Positions 1 through 10,683 of a stretch of DNA of 64,000 nucleotides are shown piece by piece. A program made the translations under genes and the position numbers. A model generated the notes under the pieces. The model saw nothing but the letters and a program-made list of their open reading frames with translations. It did no database searches and was not told where the DNA came from. The DNA comes from Laguncularia racemosa. Lineage: Eukaryota > Streptophyta > Magnoliopsida > Myrtales > Combretaceae. The DNA lies in NCBI GenBank assembly GCA_037954665.1, contig JBBMOL010000286.1:620001-684000 (forward strand), in the 5' to 3' direction. Each line of letters opens with the position of its first letter. Position 1 is the stretch's first letter.

Positions 1-243
1 TCCTTCGTCGCGTTTCATAATATCCTCGATGTGGTTTCGAATGAGGATATAAAATTTAAGGGCTAGCATGTTGAAGTAACTTAGAACTGGAAGAACTCTC
101 AAATAATATATAATAATATATATATATATATATATATAGTATAAACTATTGTCTAAGTCTTTTATGGTTTTACTCTTACAATCTATCTAAGTTCTATCCC
201 ATCTCATTGTTTGGTAGGTTGCTCCTATCTCTGACAACCTAGA
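1..243 (-). mobile_element. Internal leader of a gypsy element, cut by window edge
   Basis: Read on the minus strand, this lies directly after the LTR end and primer binding site at 244-270, so it should be the untranslated leader of the same Ty3/gypsy element, which continues outside the window. It includes a short (AT)n tract near 115-140. No reading frame can be followed in it. The assignment comes from position only. Confidence 0.45.
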
Positions 244-255
244 GTTCTGATATAA
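244..255 (-). other. Degenerate primer binding site (initiator-Met tRNA type)
   Basis: The minus strand matches the plant Met-initiator primer binding site at 9 of 12 bases by my count; two of the three changes are transitions. It sits 8 bases inside an LTR end reading TGTGACA. That spacing and that LTR end are usual for plant gypsy elements primed by tRNA-iMet. The match is damaged, which suggests an old copy. Confidence 0.6.
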
Positions 256-2165
256 AAAATTCTTGTCACACCCCAAAAGGAGGTTTAGAAGTCTCTACTA
301 AAATCATCATGGCACGTGTGCACTCGTTACATGATAATCGTCTTACGAATCAAAGATCATAAGACTCTAAATAAATAATTGCATTTACAACTAACCATAG
401 TACATATAGTTGGATAATAAAATACAACTATGGATCTTGTATCCTAAGATCAACCATGATCGCAGAGAATCGGTATTCCCTACCAATCAGTAAAATAGGA
501 TAAATCTTAGGTTTCTCAATTTCCAATTCTATTTACATAGGGGTCCTAAGATTTCATCTAAACAATTTATCCTTCACAATTCTTACTTTGTCGTTCTAGT
601 CTTCCAAAAACTCTCGACACTTCACATCTTATCCCATCCGAAGCTTTCGTAATCGCTACTTGCAAAAGAGTCTGTGGAGGGGTGAGCACACTATGGCTCA
701 GTGAATGAGATGGTAACACTTTCAATGCTACGTACACACAAGAAATTCAAATCAAGTTATCAAACATATGCTATGCATGAACAACCATATGAATGCAGCA
801 TCTCACGTGGTCTTTCGGTAACCGACGTGAAGTCTAGGGTTTAGACCCCCCTTAACCTTGGGTTGGGGATTCCAAAGCCACCATTAGTGCCCAAGTCATT
901 ACCCGATTTATTTATCTTATCACTTTGATAATTATAATATCTTTTTAATTCAATAGTGAACGCTTTTGTGCCTCTGCATCAATTGGAGCAAAACCCTCAA
1001 GGACTGACCAGACTCGGAATCGTCAAGGCGCGACAATCCCCTAATCACTTAGTTTGCACTTAGCAGAACAGTAATCCTCTTGATTACTCCAGCGAGCCCT
1101 ATAACAGTGATGGTCTTTAATCTCATGCAATGTCTCATAGAAATGCATGTCAAGTTTTAATTAGGTCCACTTCCTTAATTAATTGATTTTAAGTGACCAA
1201 ACAACATATACAATCACAATCAATTCTCATTCAAGCCAATGAAGTAACTACCAAGCATTTCATTTCACACTTACCACAACACGCAGAGATCATGCATTTC
1301 TCATCACAAAACAAACATGGAACCCAGACCCCGCGGATGTAGACTATCTAGCTATACATCAGTTTTAGTTAATTTGACACCTTTGTGCCATTTGTCTTAA
1401 ACATCAAATCAACCACTCGAGATTGATTTACGATCCTCATCTTGACACATCTGTGTCATCATACTTCTCAAGTGCTCTATTATTCACATATCCGAGAGCC
1501 AACAAGGTCGTCTCGTATATTCCTTCTAATTCCTCAATACATCTATGTATAATATATATATATTTATCTACACATGTATATAAGTCTGTAACATATCTTT
1601 AACTAGAGGACCATTTACTAGACACCTTCCCTCACTTGCTTAAAGGGCAAGAAAATAGGATTGTTAAGTTGTAAAAATCAAGTTACACTCATGATTTATA
1701 TGATTAGGTTCATGAGTGTATTCTATAGGTGTAATAGGAAAGCAGGTTTGCCTAAACATATATAAACATTCAGAAGTGAACTCTGATATGTATACATAAT
1801 GCCATCTTTATACCCTATTCCAACTATGCACACCTACTCGGTAGTTATAGAAGGAAAAGCTAGGTTTCTACATTTTGGTTTGGTTTGAAGAAAACAATTT
1901 TGAATCATAGGATAGGCTTATGGTAATAACATTAGCAATATAGTGTTAAGTACTAGCATTAAGGTAGTGACATTTAAACCCTCCGACCATTCTATCCTCT
2001 ACACTCTTTATGACTTCTTTCCTAACTCATTAATCTCCACTATATAACTCAACTTAGCAATAATCACAATAAATTGCAAATACAACAAACCAACAATTTA
2101 ACATATATAGCAAATTAACATACAACACGACATAATAGCATATCATTAAGTTTCCCACTCACCTG

Positions 2166-2174
2166 TTTAGGGTT
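2166..2174 (-). other. Splice-donor-like site in the long LTR
   Basis: On the minus strand the sequence reads AACAGGTGAGTGGG, a near-consensus plant 5' splice site (CAG, then GTGAGT). The same site is kept in inverted copy B near 22505-22515, just after the longest conserved frame there. LTR-internal donors that splice a leader are known in plant gypsy elements. Use of this one is inference. Confidence 0.4.
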
Positions 2175-2264
2175 GTCATAAACCTAGCCGGAGTCAAGTG
2201 ATTCCAGTGGGTAACCCCCTTGCTTTTCTCTTGAAGTTAGTGTCCTTCTGCAATGCTTCCTCAA

Positions 2265-2477
2265 CTAACCATGGAAGGTTGCATCTTCACCTAACTTTAA
2301 TAGTTTCCTAGCACCTGATATATATACTCTGCTCATCTTGCGTTTGATGGCAAAGCGTGAAGCTTCCTCCTTAGGGAACCTTGGGCGAACAAGATTCGAA
2401 ACATTGAACACTTCTTCAATGTGATTCTGATATAGGGTTCTAAAAGGAATGACCTTCCTACAAATCATTACTTCCAA
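2265..2477 (-). pseudogene. Conserved short ORF inside the long LTR, shortened in copy A
   Basis: The frame encodes 70 residues rich in Lys and Arg, including the stretches RPRFPKEEASRFAIKRKMSR and ARKLLKLGED. Copy B (22084-22560) keeps the frame far longer: 158 codons, running on through the splice-donor-like site. Here a TAG interrupts after GEDATFHG. Copy C holds the same DNA (about 26967-27150) but loses its last codons at the gap. I do not recognise the protein. Its place in an LTR, between the start region and a donor site, suggests a leader ORF of the retrotransposon or a captured exon. Coding function is unproven. Confidence 0.35.
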
Positions 2478-2929
2478 TACCTCAAGTTGCTATGATCGAC
2501 TGTCCGCTTTCCTTGTGTAGACAGTCGAGCAATGAAACATGTTTGACCTGCCAAATTTAGAATCTCTTCTTCCATGTATGCAAGATACCCTTAGAGAGGA
2601 TAACTAAAGGTCTTGCATTAAGTTATTTGGCCAAGAATGATCTTCCTCAACATCTTTTGAACATTTCATTGTGAAATCCATTTCATTCCAAATATCCCTC
2701 GGGCCATCATCTTGGACGTTGCTCAAATCATTCCTTTCCCCATCTACACCAATATAAACATCTCTTCTTCCTATTTACTTTCACACATAGACGCACTCAC
2801 CTCCTTCATGTAATTCCCTCTTCCTCCTCGGTTTCACCTTTCCGCTCTTTCTTCTCTCCTTTTTGACATCTCCATCTACAGGGTTTCCCATCCTTTCTAC
2901 TGGTTTCCATCCTTACTCACACTTCCATT

Positions 2930-4005
2930 AACATACATACACCAACTTTTCCTACACACCACGTACACACACCCACATATTCTTATCCATATACATACAC
3001 ACTTTGCACACCACGCATGCGCCTACACATACATAGACACAACCATACCATACACCTAATTACACGCACACACAATTGCACTTTGTTATCTTCTTTTCTC
3101 CTCAAGTCCACATATACACACACCACTAGTGCATACATATACACATACTCCATTCACATCTCAAACCATCGACACATATATATACACATACTCCACATAC
3201 ACCTCACACCATTTCATACACATATATACATATCCACACACACCATTCCTTTCATATACATATACACATACCCACACACCACACATCTTCCATATATACA
3301 CAAACATATCACATATTCTACACACCATCCATATACACACATGTACCATACACCCCATACCTTCCTTACATATACACACACACCCTTACACGCCTCACAG
3401 CAATCCACACACACATACACAAACCACATACACCACACACCATCTATATGCATACACCCCTTTCGCACACACCACAAATCATCTTACACATACACACATA
3501 CCACATATACCACACCACTCATATACACACACATGCCGCACACACCACACACATACCATACACCCTACACCACCTCATGCACATACACGTATACTTACGT
3601 GCAATATACACTTGGCTCCTCCTTCCCTACACATAAACACACCCTTACACACCACACACTATCTCATACACATACGCATACCCTTGCACACACCACACAC
3701 CATCACCTACATATACACACATCCCTACACACACCACGCACCATTACCTACACTTACACACATCCTTGCACACACACCACCTACCGTCACATACACACAT
3801 CCTTACACACACCACACACCTTCATCCACACGTACACACATCCTTACACACACACCACACACCATCATCCACACATACACACATCCGTACACACACCACA
3901 CACCTTCACCCACACATACACATATCCTTGCACACACACCACACACCATCATCCACACATACACACATCCGTATACACACCATACACCCTTGCTCCTTCT
4001 CCCCT
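2930..4005. repeat. CA-rich degenerate microsatellite, about 1 kb, copy A
   Basis: The plus strand is built from ACACAC, CATACACA and CACACACC words with interspersed ATATACA and CCTTACACACACC. Near 3700-3990 there is a higher-order rhythm in which a 'catccNtacacacaccacacacc' type phrase recurs. All frames stay open for hundreds of bases because stop codons are rare in such DNA, so the 360- and 307-codon frames here are not genes. The tract lies inside the long LTR and recurs inverted in copy B (about 20690-21700) and directly in copy C (about 27605-28675). Confidence 0.9.
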
Positions 4006-4194
4006 TATTCAAAACCACAACCTTCAATTCTTCAGCGGCTGCCAAAGTTTAAGCTTCCAAAATAGGTTGCTCCTCATTGGAATCACGTCATCCTCATAGG
4101 GCATTTCATCGTCCTTGTCACCACAGCCACTCACACCATCCCGGCATAACCATTTAGCCCGTACTAAGGATTCCCTTCTCTACTTTCCCACCAC

Positions 4195-4925
4195 AACAAC
4201 CTGCTGCCACTATTGGGTCACCACCATCATTGTTGTCGTCTTCCCTTGCACACCACTATATCACGCAGCTTCCCCCTCCCTCATGCACACACACGCACCT
4301 TCGCGCCCGCATCGACGCAAAGGACTAAGCTTAGCAACAGTCCTCACGAATTCCTCTCGGACGTTGCTTGCAGGGTGTAGATGCCATCGCGATTGTTATA
4401 TGTTGTCACCACTGTGTCATTGTTGTTGCCGTCCCTTGTGGTTTTCGTTGCCGCCGTCTCTGTATCATTGATGTTGTCGCTACAGCTGTTGTAGTCGTCG
4501 TTGTTGTTACAGCCGAGGTTGTCGTCGTGGTTACCATTGGGGTTGCTGCCATCATGGTCGTCGTTTGGGTAGTCATTGTCTTCTCCAAGTTGTTCGCTAT
4601 TGCCTCCATCATTGGGGAAGGAGATGAGACGAACACAACGCCAAGTTGTTGTCTCCGTCATTGCTATCACCGTTGCTGTTGCCGCTGCCACCGCCGTTGC
4701 CATCGTTACTATCACCATTGAGTCGGAGTGGGAGTGCGAAGAAGGAGGGAACGTGGGGCAAGGACGGCCAAGAAAGGAAGACACCATGCAGGAGGAAAAA
4801 AAAAAGAACAAAGGAGAAGAAGAAGAAGAAGAAAGAAAGAAAGAAAAGAAAAAGAAAAGGAAAGAGGGAAAGGGGGCAGGATAGGATGGCTAGGAGCTGC
4901 TGTTGCTGTTGCTGTTCCTGATGTG
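4195..4925. repeat. Trinucleotide-rich (GTT/GTC/GCC) and GAA-rich tract
   Basis: Plus-strand DNA is dominated by gttgtc, gttgcc and gccatc words to about 4720. It then runs through a purine tract of GAAGAAGAA and AAAGAAAG units (about 4795-4880) and ends in (CTGTTG)n at about 4899-4917. Open frames in several phases are a by-product of the trinucleotide pattern. On the sense (minus) strand of the LTR this looks like a CT-rich and GAC/AAC-rich transcribed leader. Copy C repeats it at about 28870-29610 with a longer GAA run. Copy B is shortened here. Confidence 0.8.
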
Positions 4926-4964
4926 ACAGACGGATAGGACGGCGGCAGATTTAAAAATCTGTTT

Positions 4965-5040
4965 TTTTTTATTTGTATATATATATATATATATATTTAT
5001 ATTATATTATATATTATAATGTCTCTATTTTAATATTTTA
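4965..5040. repeat. (TA)n tract, probable LTR core promoter region
   Basis: A run of alternating TA followed by TATATTATATTATATATTATAA. On the minus strand it lies just upstream of the GC-rich leader and could supply the TATA box of the long LTR. It is shorter in copy C (29655-29695), as expected for microsatellite length variation. Confidence 0.4.
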
Positions 5041-5649
5041 CTCGCGTACAAGAATATTTTTAAATTTTATATTTTTAGCAATTTATTACGAAAGCTTACG
5101 TTTCAGCTAATCTAATTATCCCGAATATAAATATTTACTCTAAATTTTCATTTAAAATTCCTAGATCTACAATTTAAAGTAATTTCATTATTTAACTTAA
5201 TATTGTTTGAAATTCGTGTTTTGGAGAATTTATTCTTTTACTTTAATTTACCCAAACTAAAGTTAAGATTTACAATTATTTTTATTTATCCATCTATATA
5301 TATCTATATTCGGATATTTTCCAATTACTTCGATTCCTAAATTTATTTAGTAATGTATTTCGTAAAATTCAATTTGTTAAGTTCATTATCTTCTTCTTTT
5401 TTTTTGCCCAAGATTATTCCTTCTATTTTTTTATTTTTAAAACCTATTATTATTGAAAAATATTAAAATAATATTTATGCGTCGTAATATTTGAATTTTT
5501 ATTGTACATTTCTCGAAGTTTTTAATGTTGCGAAATTGTTTCTCTCGCTACCTTGACCTAGAAGTATGTATTATTCTATTTATTTTCTTTAAATTTTTAT
5601 ATAGTTTTTCAAAAATTTTAAGACTTTACATGGGACATTTAGAATGACA

Positions 5650-6320
5650 TTTCTTGGGCCATGAACTTAGTGATAGAAATCAGGGACTAGGTTAGCCACT
5701 TATGGAGAGAGAGAAATGCAACAGCTGAATAGCTTGCAGAAGAGACTAAAGAGAGTTAATCAAACTTCTTCTGGATGAATACCACCAATCAATTGGACAA
5801 ACATTTTTTTATAGGATAAGATTGGATTAGGGAATTTTAGGATCATAATTTGATCTTTACTAACTGTACTTCATCCTATTTCCTATTATATTGTTGAACT
5901 GGTTTCTGTATTGGGAGTAGTATTCCCTTTTTTCTACTTTTTCTTTTTTTATTTTTTACAGGCGATCTTTATAAGGAGAGTAGTACTCCTTTATTTATGT
6001 TTTTATAGAACTAAGGTCTATGTTATCTTAAGAGGTCAAGTCCATAACCCCCCTCTCCTTTTGTACATTTTATTTTATTTATAAAATTTGGGGCTAGCAT
6101 ATCCTCTCCCATGTATAGGGTTTGCCACTAAAAAACAAGTGTCTTGAAGTGATTTTCCAGCAAAATAAGTATAGTGGTCCTTGCAGGAGAAAAAAAAAAG
6201 TGAAAGCATAAAAAATAAAAAATAAATAAAACAAAAGAGAATAAAGCCACAAATAATAAGGCATAAATTAAATCTAAAAACATTATAAAACAAAACAAAG
6301 TAACTATATAAAACTTAAGT
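5650..6320 (-). mobile_element. Post-pol spacer of the Athila-type derivative, copy A
   Basis: This non-coding stretch lies between the long gypsy LTR and the post-pol motif at 6321-6365. It is T/A-rich and contains a 15-base purine run on the minus strand (6048-6062), which might be a decayed polypurine tract. It also contains two near-palindromic words around GTAGTACTCC. No LTR start could be matched to the 5' LTR of copy C, so the element's own 3' LTR is missing or was displaced by the long LTR. Confidence 0.4.
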
Positions 6321-6365
6321 TTCCTTCTAAGAAGTTCTTTTGTTTAACATCATGGGCTTGACGAA
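6321..6365 (-). other. Conserved post-pol motif of Athila-type elements, copy A
   Basis: On the minus strand the core reads GTTAAACAAAAGAACTTCTT. A related block follows the integrase in element D1 (57841-57882) and copies B and C keep it too. In Athila-type elements such a block normally lies just downstream of integrase. Here it follows the protease remnant directly, which marks the missing RT-RNase H-integrase segment. Confidence 0.55.
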
Positions 6366-6995
6366 CTTCACACTCACTAATTCCATGAGGGGTGGGGGCA
6401 GTCATTGAATCCCTTCATGTTCCTTGCTTAAACTCAATTGAATAGTCTTTCTCACCTTGACTGAGAGATAATTCCTTAGGATCTTCATAAATGATTTCCT
6501 GCATACATTCAAAAGTAACCAAATCAATTGTATCAAGGAAATAACATGTATCATCTTGCTCAAGGGAATATCTCATTACATCTGAAATTTTAAAAACTAA
6601 TTCTTCATCCCTAACTTAAAGAATTCATTTACCATCTCCTTCAATGATTTGGTCTTACTATCGCTAAAAAGGGTTAACCTAAGATTAATGGCACTTCAAT
6701 ATCTTCATCCATGTCTAATATTACAAAATCAACCGGAAAATAATAGTGTTAACAGTCACTAACACTTCTTAAATTATACCTTTAAGAAATTTTACAAACC
6801 TATCAGCAAGCTACAAACTCACTCTAGTTGGCTTAGGTTCTCCAAATCCTAATCTTTTAAGTAATTTATGATGCATTAAACTTTTACTAGCACCTAAATC
6901 AGCCAACACTTTTTCAATTGACAAGTCACCAATTAAACAAGCTAAACTAAAACACCTAAGATCTTTTAATTTTTTTTTTTTATATTTTGTTCTAC
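6366..6995 (-). pseudogene. Athila-type aspartic protease remnant, copy A
   Basis: The minus-strand translation shows a gypsy protease core, ADLGAS (coding bases 6903-6886), preceded by a GDLSIEKVL-type stretch and followed by LMHHKLLKRLGFGEPKPTRVSL, which suits the Athila family. Downstream residues (EDPKELSLSQ and neighbours) continue briefly to the post-pol motif. Stop codons and small indels break the frame, so no active protein is expected. Reverse transcriptase, which should come next, is absent. Copies B (about 18130-18735) and C (about 31030-31660) have the same arrangement. Confidence 0.65.
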
Positions 6996-7629
6996 AAGAT
7001 TGCTAAGTATTCTTCCCTAAGTGTGACTATTGAAATCACCTCCAATTTCTTTTTGTTTGAGAGCAAATCCTTTAGATATTTTGCATACTTTGATACCAAA
7101 GACAAAGTCTCAAGAAAAGGTAGAGTAATGTGAAGTTGTTTAAAAAAATTTAAAAACTTACCATATTACTTGTCAAAGTGTTCTTTCATTAAATGTGTAG
7201 GGTGATGAATTTTTGGAACAAACTTTTTCACTTTTTGAGTTTTCTCATCATCCTTTTCCTATTTTTCACTTTCTTAACTAGCCTCCTCCCCACTAGATTT
7301 TTGGTTAAATTGCAATTCTTTTCCACTTCTTAAGGTGATTACCTTGACCATTCTCTAGGATTTGGTCATGTGTTTCCAAGCAACATACCTTATGATCTTT
7401 CAGAAACCATTCTTGCAATTTGTGCAATATGATTCTCCAAATTCCAAATTGTAGCCTCTTGATTTCTCAATGATACTTCTATAACTTAGAAGCATGTTTT
7501 AGTTGTGTGAATAAACCTTGTCAATAATTCCTTCAAATTTGGCTTCTTTTCTAGTGGTGGATGTGGTTGTTGAAATCCTAATGGAATATTCCTTTATTGA
7601 TTTCCCCAATAAAAGTTAGGATGTGATGC
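6996..7629 (-). pseudogene. Athila-type gag, C-terminal part, copy A
   Basis: Minus-strand translation resumes after the insert with an HPNFYWGNQ phrase, then an LE-NxI-Q-A motif region, and ends near a stretch encoding ITLRSGK-like residues. These are landmarks of the Athila gag/pro linker region. Frameshifts and stops are numerous. The capsid-like part is on the other side of the insert (8451-9437). Confidence 0.6.
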
Positions 7630-8450
7630 GCCTCACTAATTAGATAGTAAACACATCAATCAACTGGTGTAAACAACCAATTCTAACAACAAAATGGCAT
7701 GAACACCAACTTAACAATTGAACCCCAATCCACGAGTTTAACACTAAATTGATGTAAGGAACAAACAATTGTATAAACTTCAATGGAAAATAATGGAAAT
7801 GAACTAGAATTCAACTCGATTTGAAATTATTCAAATCTAAAAATGAAGAACCTTAATTCAAGTGACAAGGACAAATAACCAACAAATTGTACTTAGATAT
7901 TAATCACTAAACACAATTTGTAAAAACAACAATAGTAAGATTGATACTACTTGCAATCCACTCTAGTTGGTTCTCGCCACAATTTCACTTAGAAATTGAT
8001 AAGAGATCTATTGCAATGGAAGGAAACCCCTCACGGTAACAAAGTGTTTTGGTTTCTAAATTATCAAAAATCTTCTTCAAAAACCCTAGTTAGCAAGTAT
8101 TTATACTTGCTCCAATTAGGGTAAAAATAACACAAAAATTACAAGGATGCCACTTAAGTGGCCGGTTCCAAAATAAAAAAAATACAAGTACTAATAAAAT
8201 GGTCGGTTTCCAAAAGCAACAATTACAAATACAAATAGTCTTCAAGTGGCCGGTTCTTCACTTCAATTGAACAATTTGTGGATCGTTAGATGTGAGTCCA
8301 AGAATATCTCACAAGTTGATCCTGAGTGCATGTTATTTGGTCATCCTGTAAAAACTGATAAATGTATCTGCTAAAGTGAAAAATAAAACATTATTAGATA
8401 AGATGTGGCTATATGTGGATTTCTGGGCTCATGCATCCAATTTAAGTTTC
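7630..8450 (-). mobile_element. LTR-like insert of about 0.8 kb in gag, copy A
   Basis: It interrupts the gag remnant, and flanking gag motifs resume on both sides. The sense strand appears to be minus. A TATA element lies inside the 20-bp palindrome AGCAAGTATAAATACTTGCT (8092-8111), followed by a CTAACTAGGGTTTTTG-type leader. No coding frame is seen. A related copy lies at about 51900-52353. It is best read as a solo LTR or a TRIM-like non-autonomous element. I could not fix the ends or a target duplication; borders are within about 20 bases. Confidence 0.5.
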
Positions 8451-9437
8451 CCCACTGCTTGAACCACAAGATTGATTCCCATTAGGATTATTCCACCATC
8501 TTAGATTGTAAGTGCCACTACAAGAATTATTATGTTGCCCAATGGGATTTCTTATAAAATTAACACTGCCATTAAAATTGTTTAAGGAATATAACTAACC
8601 TATGGGTTGCATAACAACTAATATGTCAATCTTTTTGCTCTGAGCCTCTACTTGTGCTATAATAACATCAACATCATATATTCCCGCTACCCTTACTTGT
8701 ATTGCCTTGCTAAATTCCACTAATAGAGATTCATGGCCATATTTTCAATCAAACTCTAGGGCTCATCAAGTGTTTTATTATTTAACATACCTCCAGCCAT
8801 TACATTTATCATCTACTTGGTCTTTTGGTTCAACCCAACATAAATGGTTTGAATTTGTATCCACAATGGAAGACCATGGTGTGAACACCTTTTCAACTAA
8901 TCTTTAAATCCTTCCCATGTGTCATATAGTATTTTTGACTATCTGAGCATAGGAGGAGATGCCATTTCTAAGCTTCACAATTTTTGTTGGTGGGAAGTAT
9001 TTTGCCAAAAACTTTTCTATCATCTACTCCCATGTAGTAATTGAATCTCTAAAAAGAAAGTTTAACTAGTGTTTCACATAGTTTTTAAGAGAGAGAGGGA
9101 AAAGTCTTAACCTAATGACATCATCAGTGGTCCCATTGATTTTGATAGTATGACAAATCTCTAAGAAACTTGCAACATATGTGTTTAGGTCATTATCTTG
9201 TAAACCATCAAACTACACAAACTATTGGACCATTTATATAATATTAGGTTTAATTTCAAAGTTGTTGGCTACAACTACTAGCCTAACAACACTAGACTCG
9301 ACTCCAGTGAGTGATAGTCTTATATATTCAAACATTGTTCTTTCATCTTCATTACCCATGTTAGTGGAATGATTATCATCAAATTCTTGAGCAAGAACTT
9401 GATATCTTTGATTTGCCCTATGACGTCCCCTAGGCAT
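8451..9437 (-). pseudogene. Athila-type gag, N-terminal and capsid part, copy A
   Basis: The minus-strand frame opens at 9437 with MPRGRHRANQRYQVLAQEFD and runs to a NNFEIKPNII motif, the usual entry to the Athila capsid region. Further on, fragments such as FGKILPTNKN and HHGLPLWIQIQTIY are spread over shifted frames, and they are typical of plant gypsy gag. Several stops and indels make it non-functional. The insert at 7630-8450 splits the gene. The start chosen is the first Met of the MPRGR stretch; an in-frame Met two codons upstream is possible. Copies C (33111-34098) and B (15599-16617) are equivalent. Confidence 0.65.
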
Positions 9438-9553
9438 AAACAAGCTAAAAGGAAAAATATCAAGTTAGAAAATATGAGAAAAACTAATGAAAAGTAAGTA
9501 ATAAGAAAAATAACGATTAGATTAATAAGATATAAGTTTTCCTAATAATTCAG

Positions 9554-9571
9554 TCTCCAGCAATGATGCCA
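9554..9571 (-). other. Primer binding site of the Athila-type derivative, copy A
   Basis: The minus strand reads TGGCATCATTGCTGGAGA, a weathered form of the Asp-tRNA-like site (TGGCGCC core) common in Athila/Tat elements. It lies six bases downstream of the LTR end and is identical in copy C (34215-34232). Confidence 0.65.
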
Positions 9572-9577
9572 AAAACT

Positions 9578-9917
9578 TGATATCAGTCTACCCTCTATCT
9601 TAGACTTATATGTAAGTACACCTATCAATACTATAGCATAATGGATAGTAATATCAAGTGTCGATCCCACAGAAACTATGAGTACTAGTAGTAATCTTTT
9701 CCCCTACTATCTAATCGTCAAATTCAAGTGATAAAATTAATAGAAAATAACAAGTCAATTTAAGAAAATAACAATCTATAAAAGTGTACCTGAATATTAA
9801 ATCCCCTTAGAATTAGTAATGTAATCAACTACTTATTATTCGATTCTATTGTTGTACTCTTAGATCATGGAAATTCCTAATTTGAACTAATAACTCTCTT
9901 AAGTTTATTAATTCATG
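9578..9917 (-). mobile_element. Athila-type 5' LTR, 3' end only, copy A
   Basis: Sense is minus. The LTR ends with TATCA at 9578-9582, next to the primer binding site. The gap at 9918 removes the rest. Copy C carries the full LTR at 34239-35774 and matches this part closely. Confidence 0.65.
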
Positions 9918-10417
9918 NNNNNNNNNNNNNNNNNNNNNNNNNNNNNNNNNNNNNNNNNNNNNNNNNNNNNNNNNNNNNNNNNNNNNNNNNNNNNNNNNNN
10001 NNNNNNNNNNNNNNNNNNNNNNNNNNNNNNNNNNNNNNNNNNNNNNNNNNNNNNNNNNNNNNNNNNNNNNNNNNNNNNNNNNNNNNNNNNNNNNNNNNNN
10101 NNNNNNNNNNNNNNNNNNNNNNNNNNNNNNNNNNNNNNNNNNNNNNNNNNNNNNNNNNNNNNNNNNNNNNNNNNNNNNNNNNNNNNNNNNNNNNNNNNNN
10201 NNNNNNNNNNNNNNNNNNNNNNNNNNNNNNNNNNNNNNNNNNNNNNNNNNNNNNNNNNNNNNNNNNNNNNNNNNNNNNNNNNNNNNNNNNNNNNNNNNNN
10301 NNNNNNNNNNNNNNNNNNNNNNNNNNNNNNNNNNNNNNNNNNNNNNNNNNNNNNNNNNNNNNNNNNNNNNNNNNNNNNNNNNNNNNNNNNNNNNNNNNNN
10401 NNNNNNNNNNNNNNNNN
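9918..10417. other. Assembly gap, 500 N
   Basis: Exactly 500 N, the usual placeholder length. Copy A matches C up to C position about 34578 at the left edge. The right edge begins at the inverted equivalent of C position about 41134. The two sides are therefore not neighbours in copy C. Confidence 0.97.
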
Positions 10418-10628
10418 AATAAAATCTGTATCCTTTTATTTTGGCATATCCCAAAGAAATCCCCCCCTTTTAGTCCCGGGATCCAGTTTCTTTTTGTGGG
10501 TTGTAAAAATCTAACTTAGACGGGCTCCCATAACGCAATACCAAATGGGTTTCCAACCTTTGAACAACCCCAAAAGTTTTTGAAAAACCTTTTTTGGAAA
10601 TCTGGGGGGGGGGGGGGGGGGGGGGGGG

Positions 10629-10683
<55 letters not shown>

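Larger units (their letters stand above)
264..5649 (-). mobile_element. Very long gypsy-type LTR, copy A
   Basis: The 3' end of the LTR (sense = minus) is well supported: a TGTGACA terminus at 264-270, preceded in sense by a GGGG run, followed by a primer binding site. The 5' end is uncertain. The best candidate is TGTCATTC starting at 5649, which gives TGTCA/TGACA ends and about 5.4 kb. An alternative is TGTCACA at 4928, giving 4.7 kb. The (TA)-rich tract at about 4970-5035 followed by GC-rich transcript-like DNA suits a promoter and start site inside the LTR, which favours the longer form. Inside are a CA-rich microsatellite, trinucleotide repeats, a GAA tract, a conserved short ORF and a splice-donor-like site. 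Such LTRs are typical of Tekay/Del-like chromoviruses, but the lineage is a guess because the polyprotein is outside the window. Confidence 0.5.

Noticed and set aside
3017..4099. 360- and 307-codon open frames rich in His and Thr (also 20711-21592 minus and 27805-28776)
   Set aside because: They lie in the CA-rich microsatellite, where stop codons are rare in all phases; overlapping frames on both strands stay open and no domain is present.
4344..4937. Several 70-157 codon frames on both strands around the trinucleotide region (also 29021-29621)
   Set aside because: They are open in multiple phases because of repeated GTT/GCC/GAA triplets. Copies A and C keep the composition rather than one particular frame.
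6048..6062. Polypurine tract marking a 3' LTR of the gag-protease derivative
   Set aside because: The following sequence does not match the start of the 5' LTR in copy C, and the tract is interrupted in copy C.
9846..10514. About 200-codon frames over the first N gap
   Set aside because: Almost all codons are N; the flanks belong to unrelated sequences.
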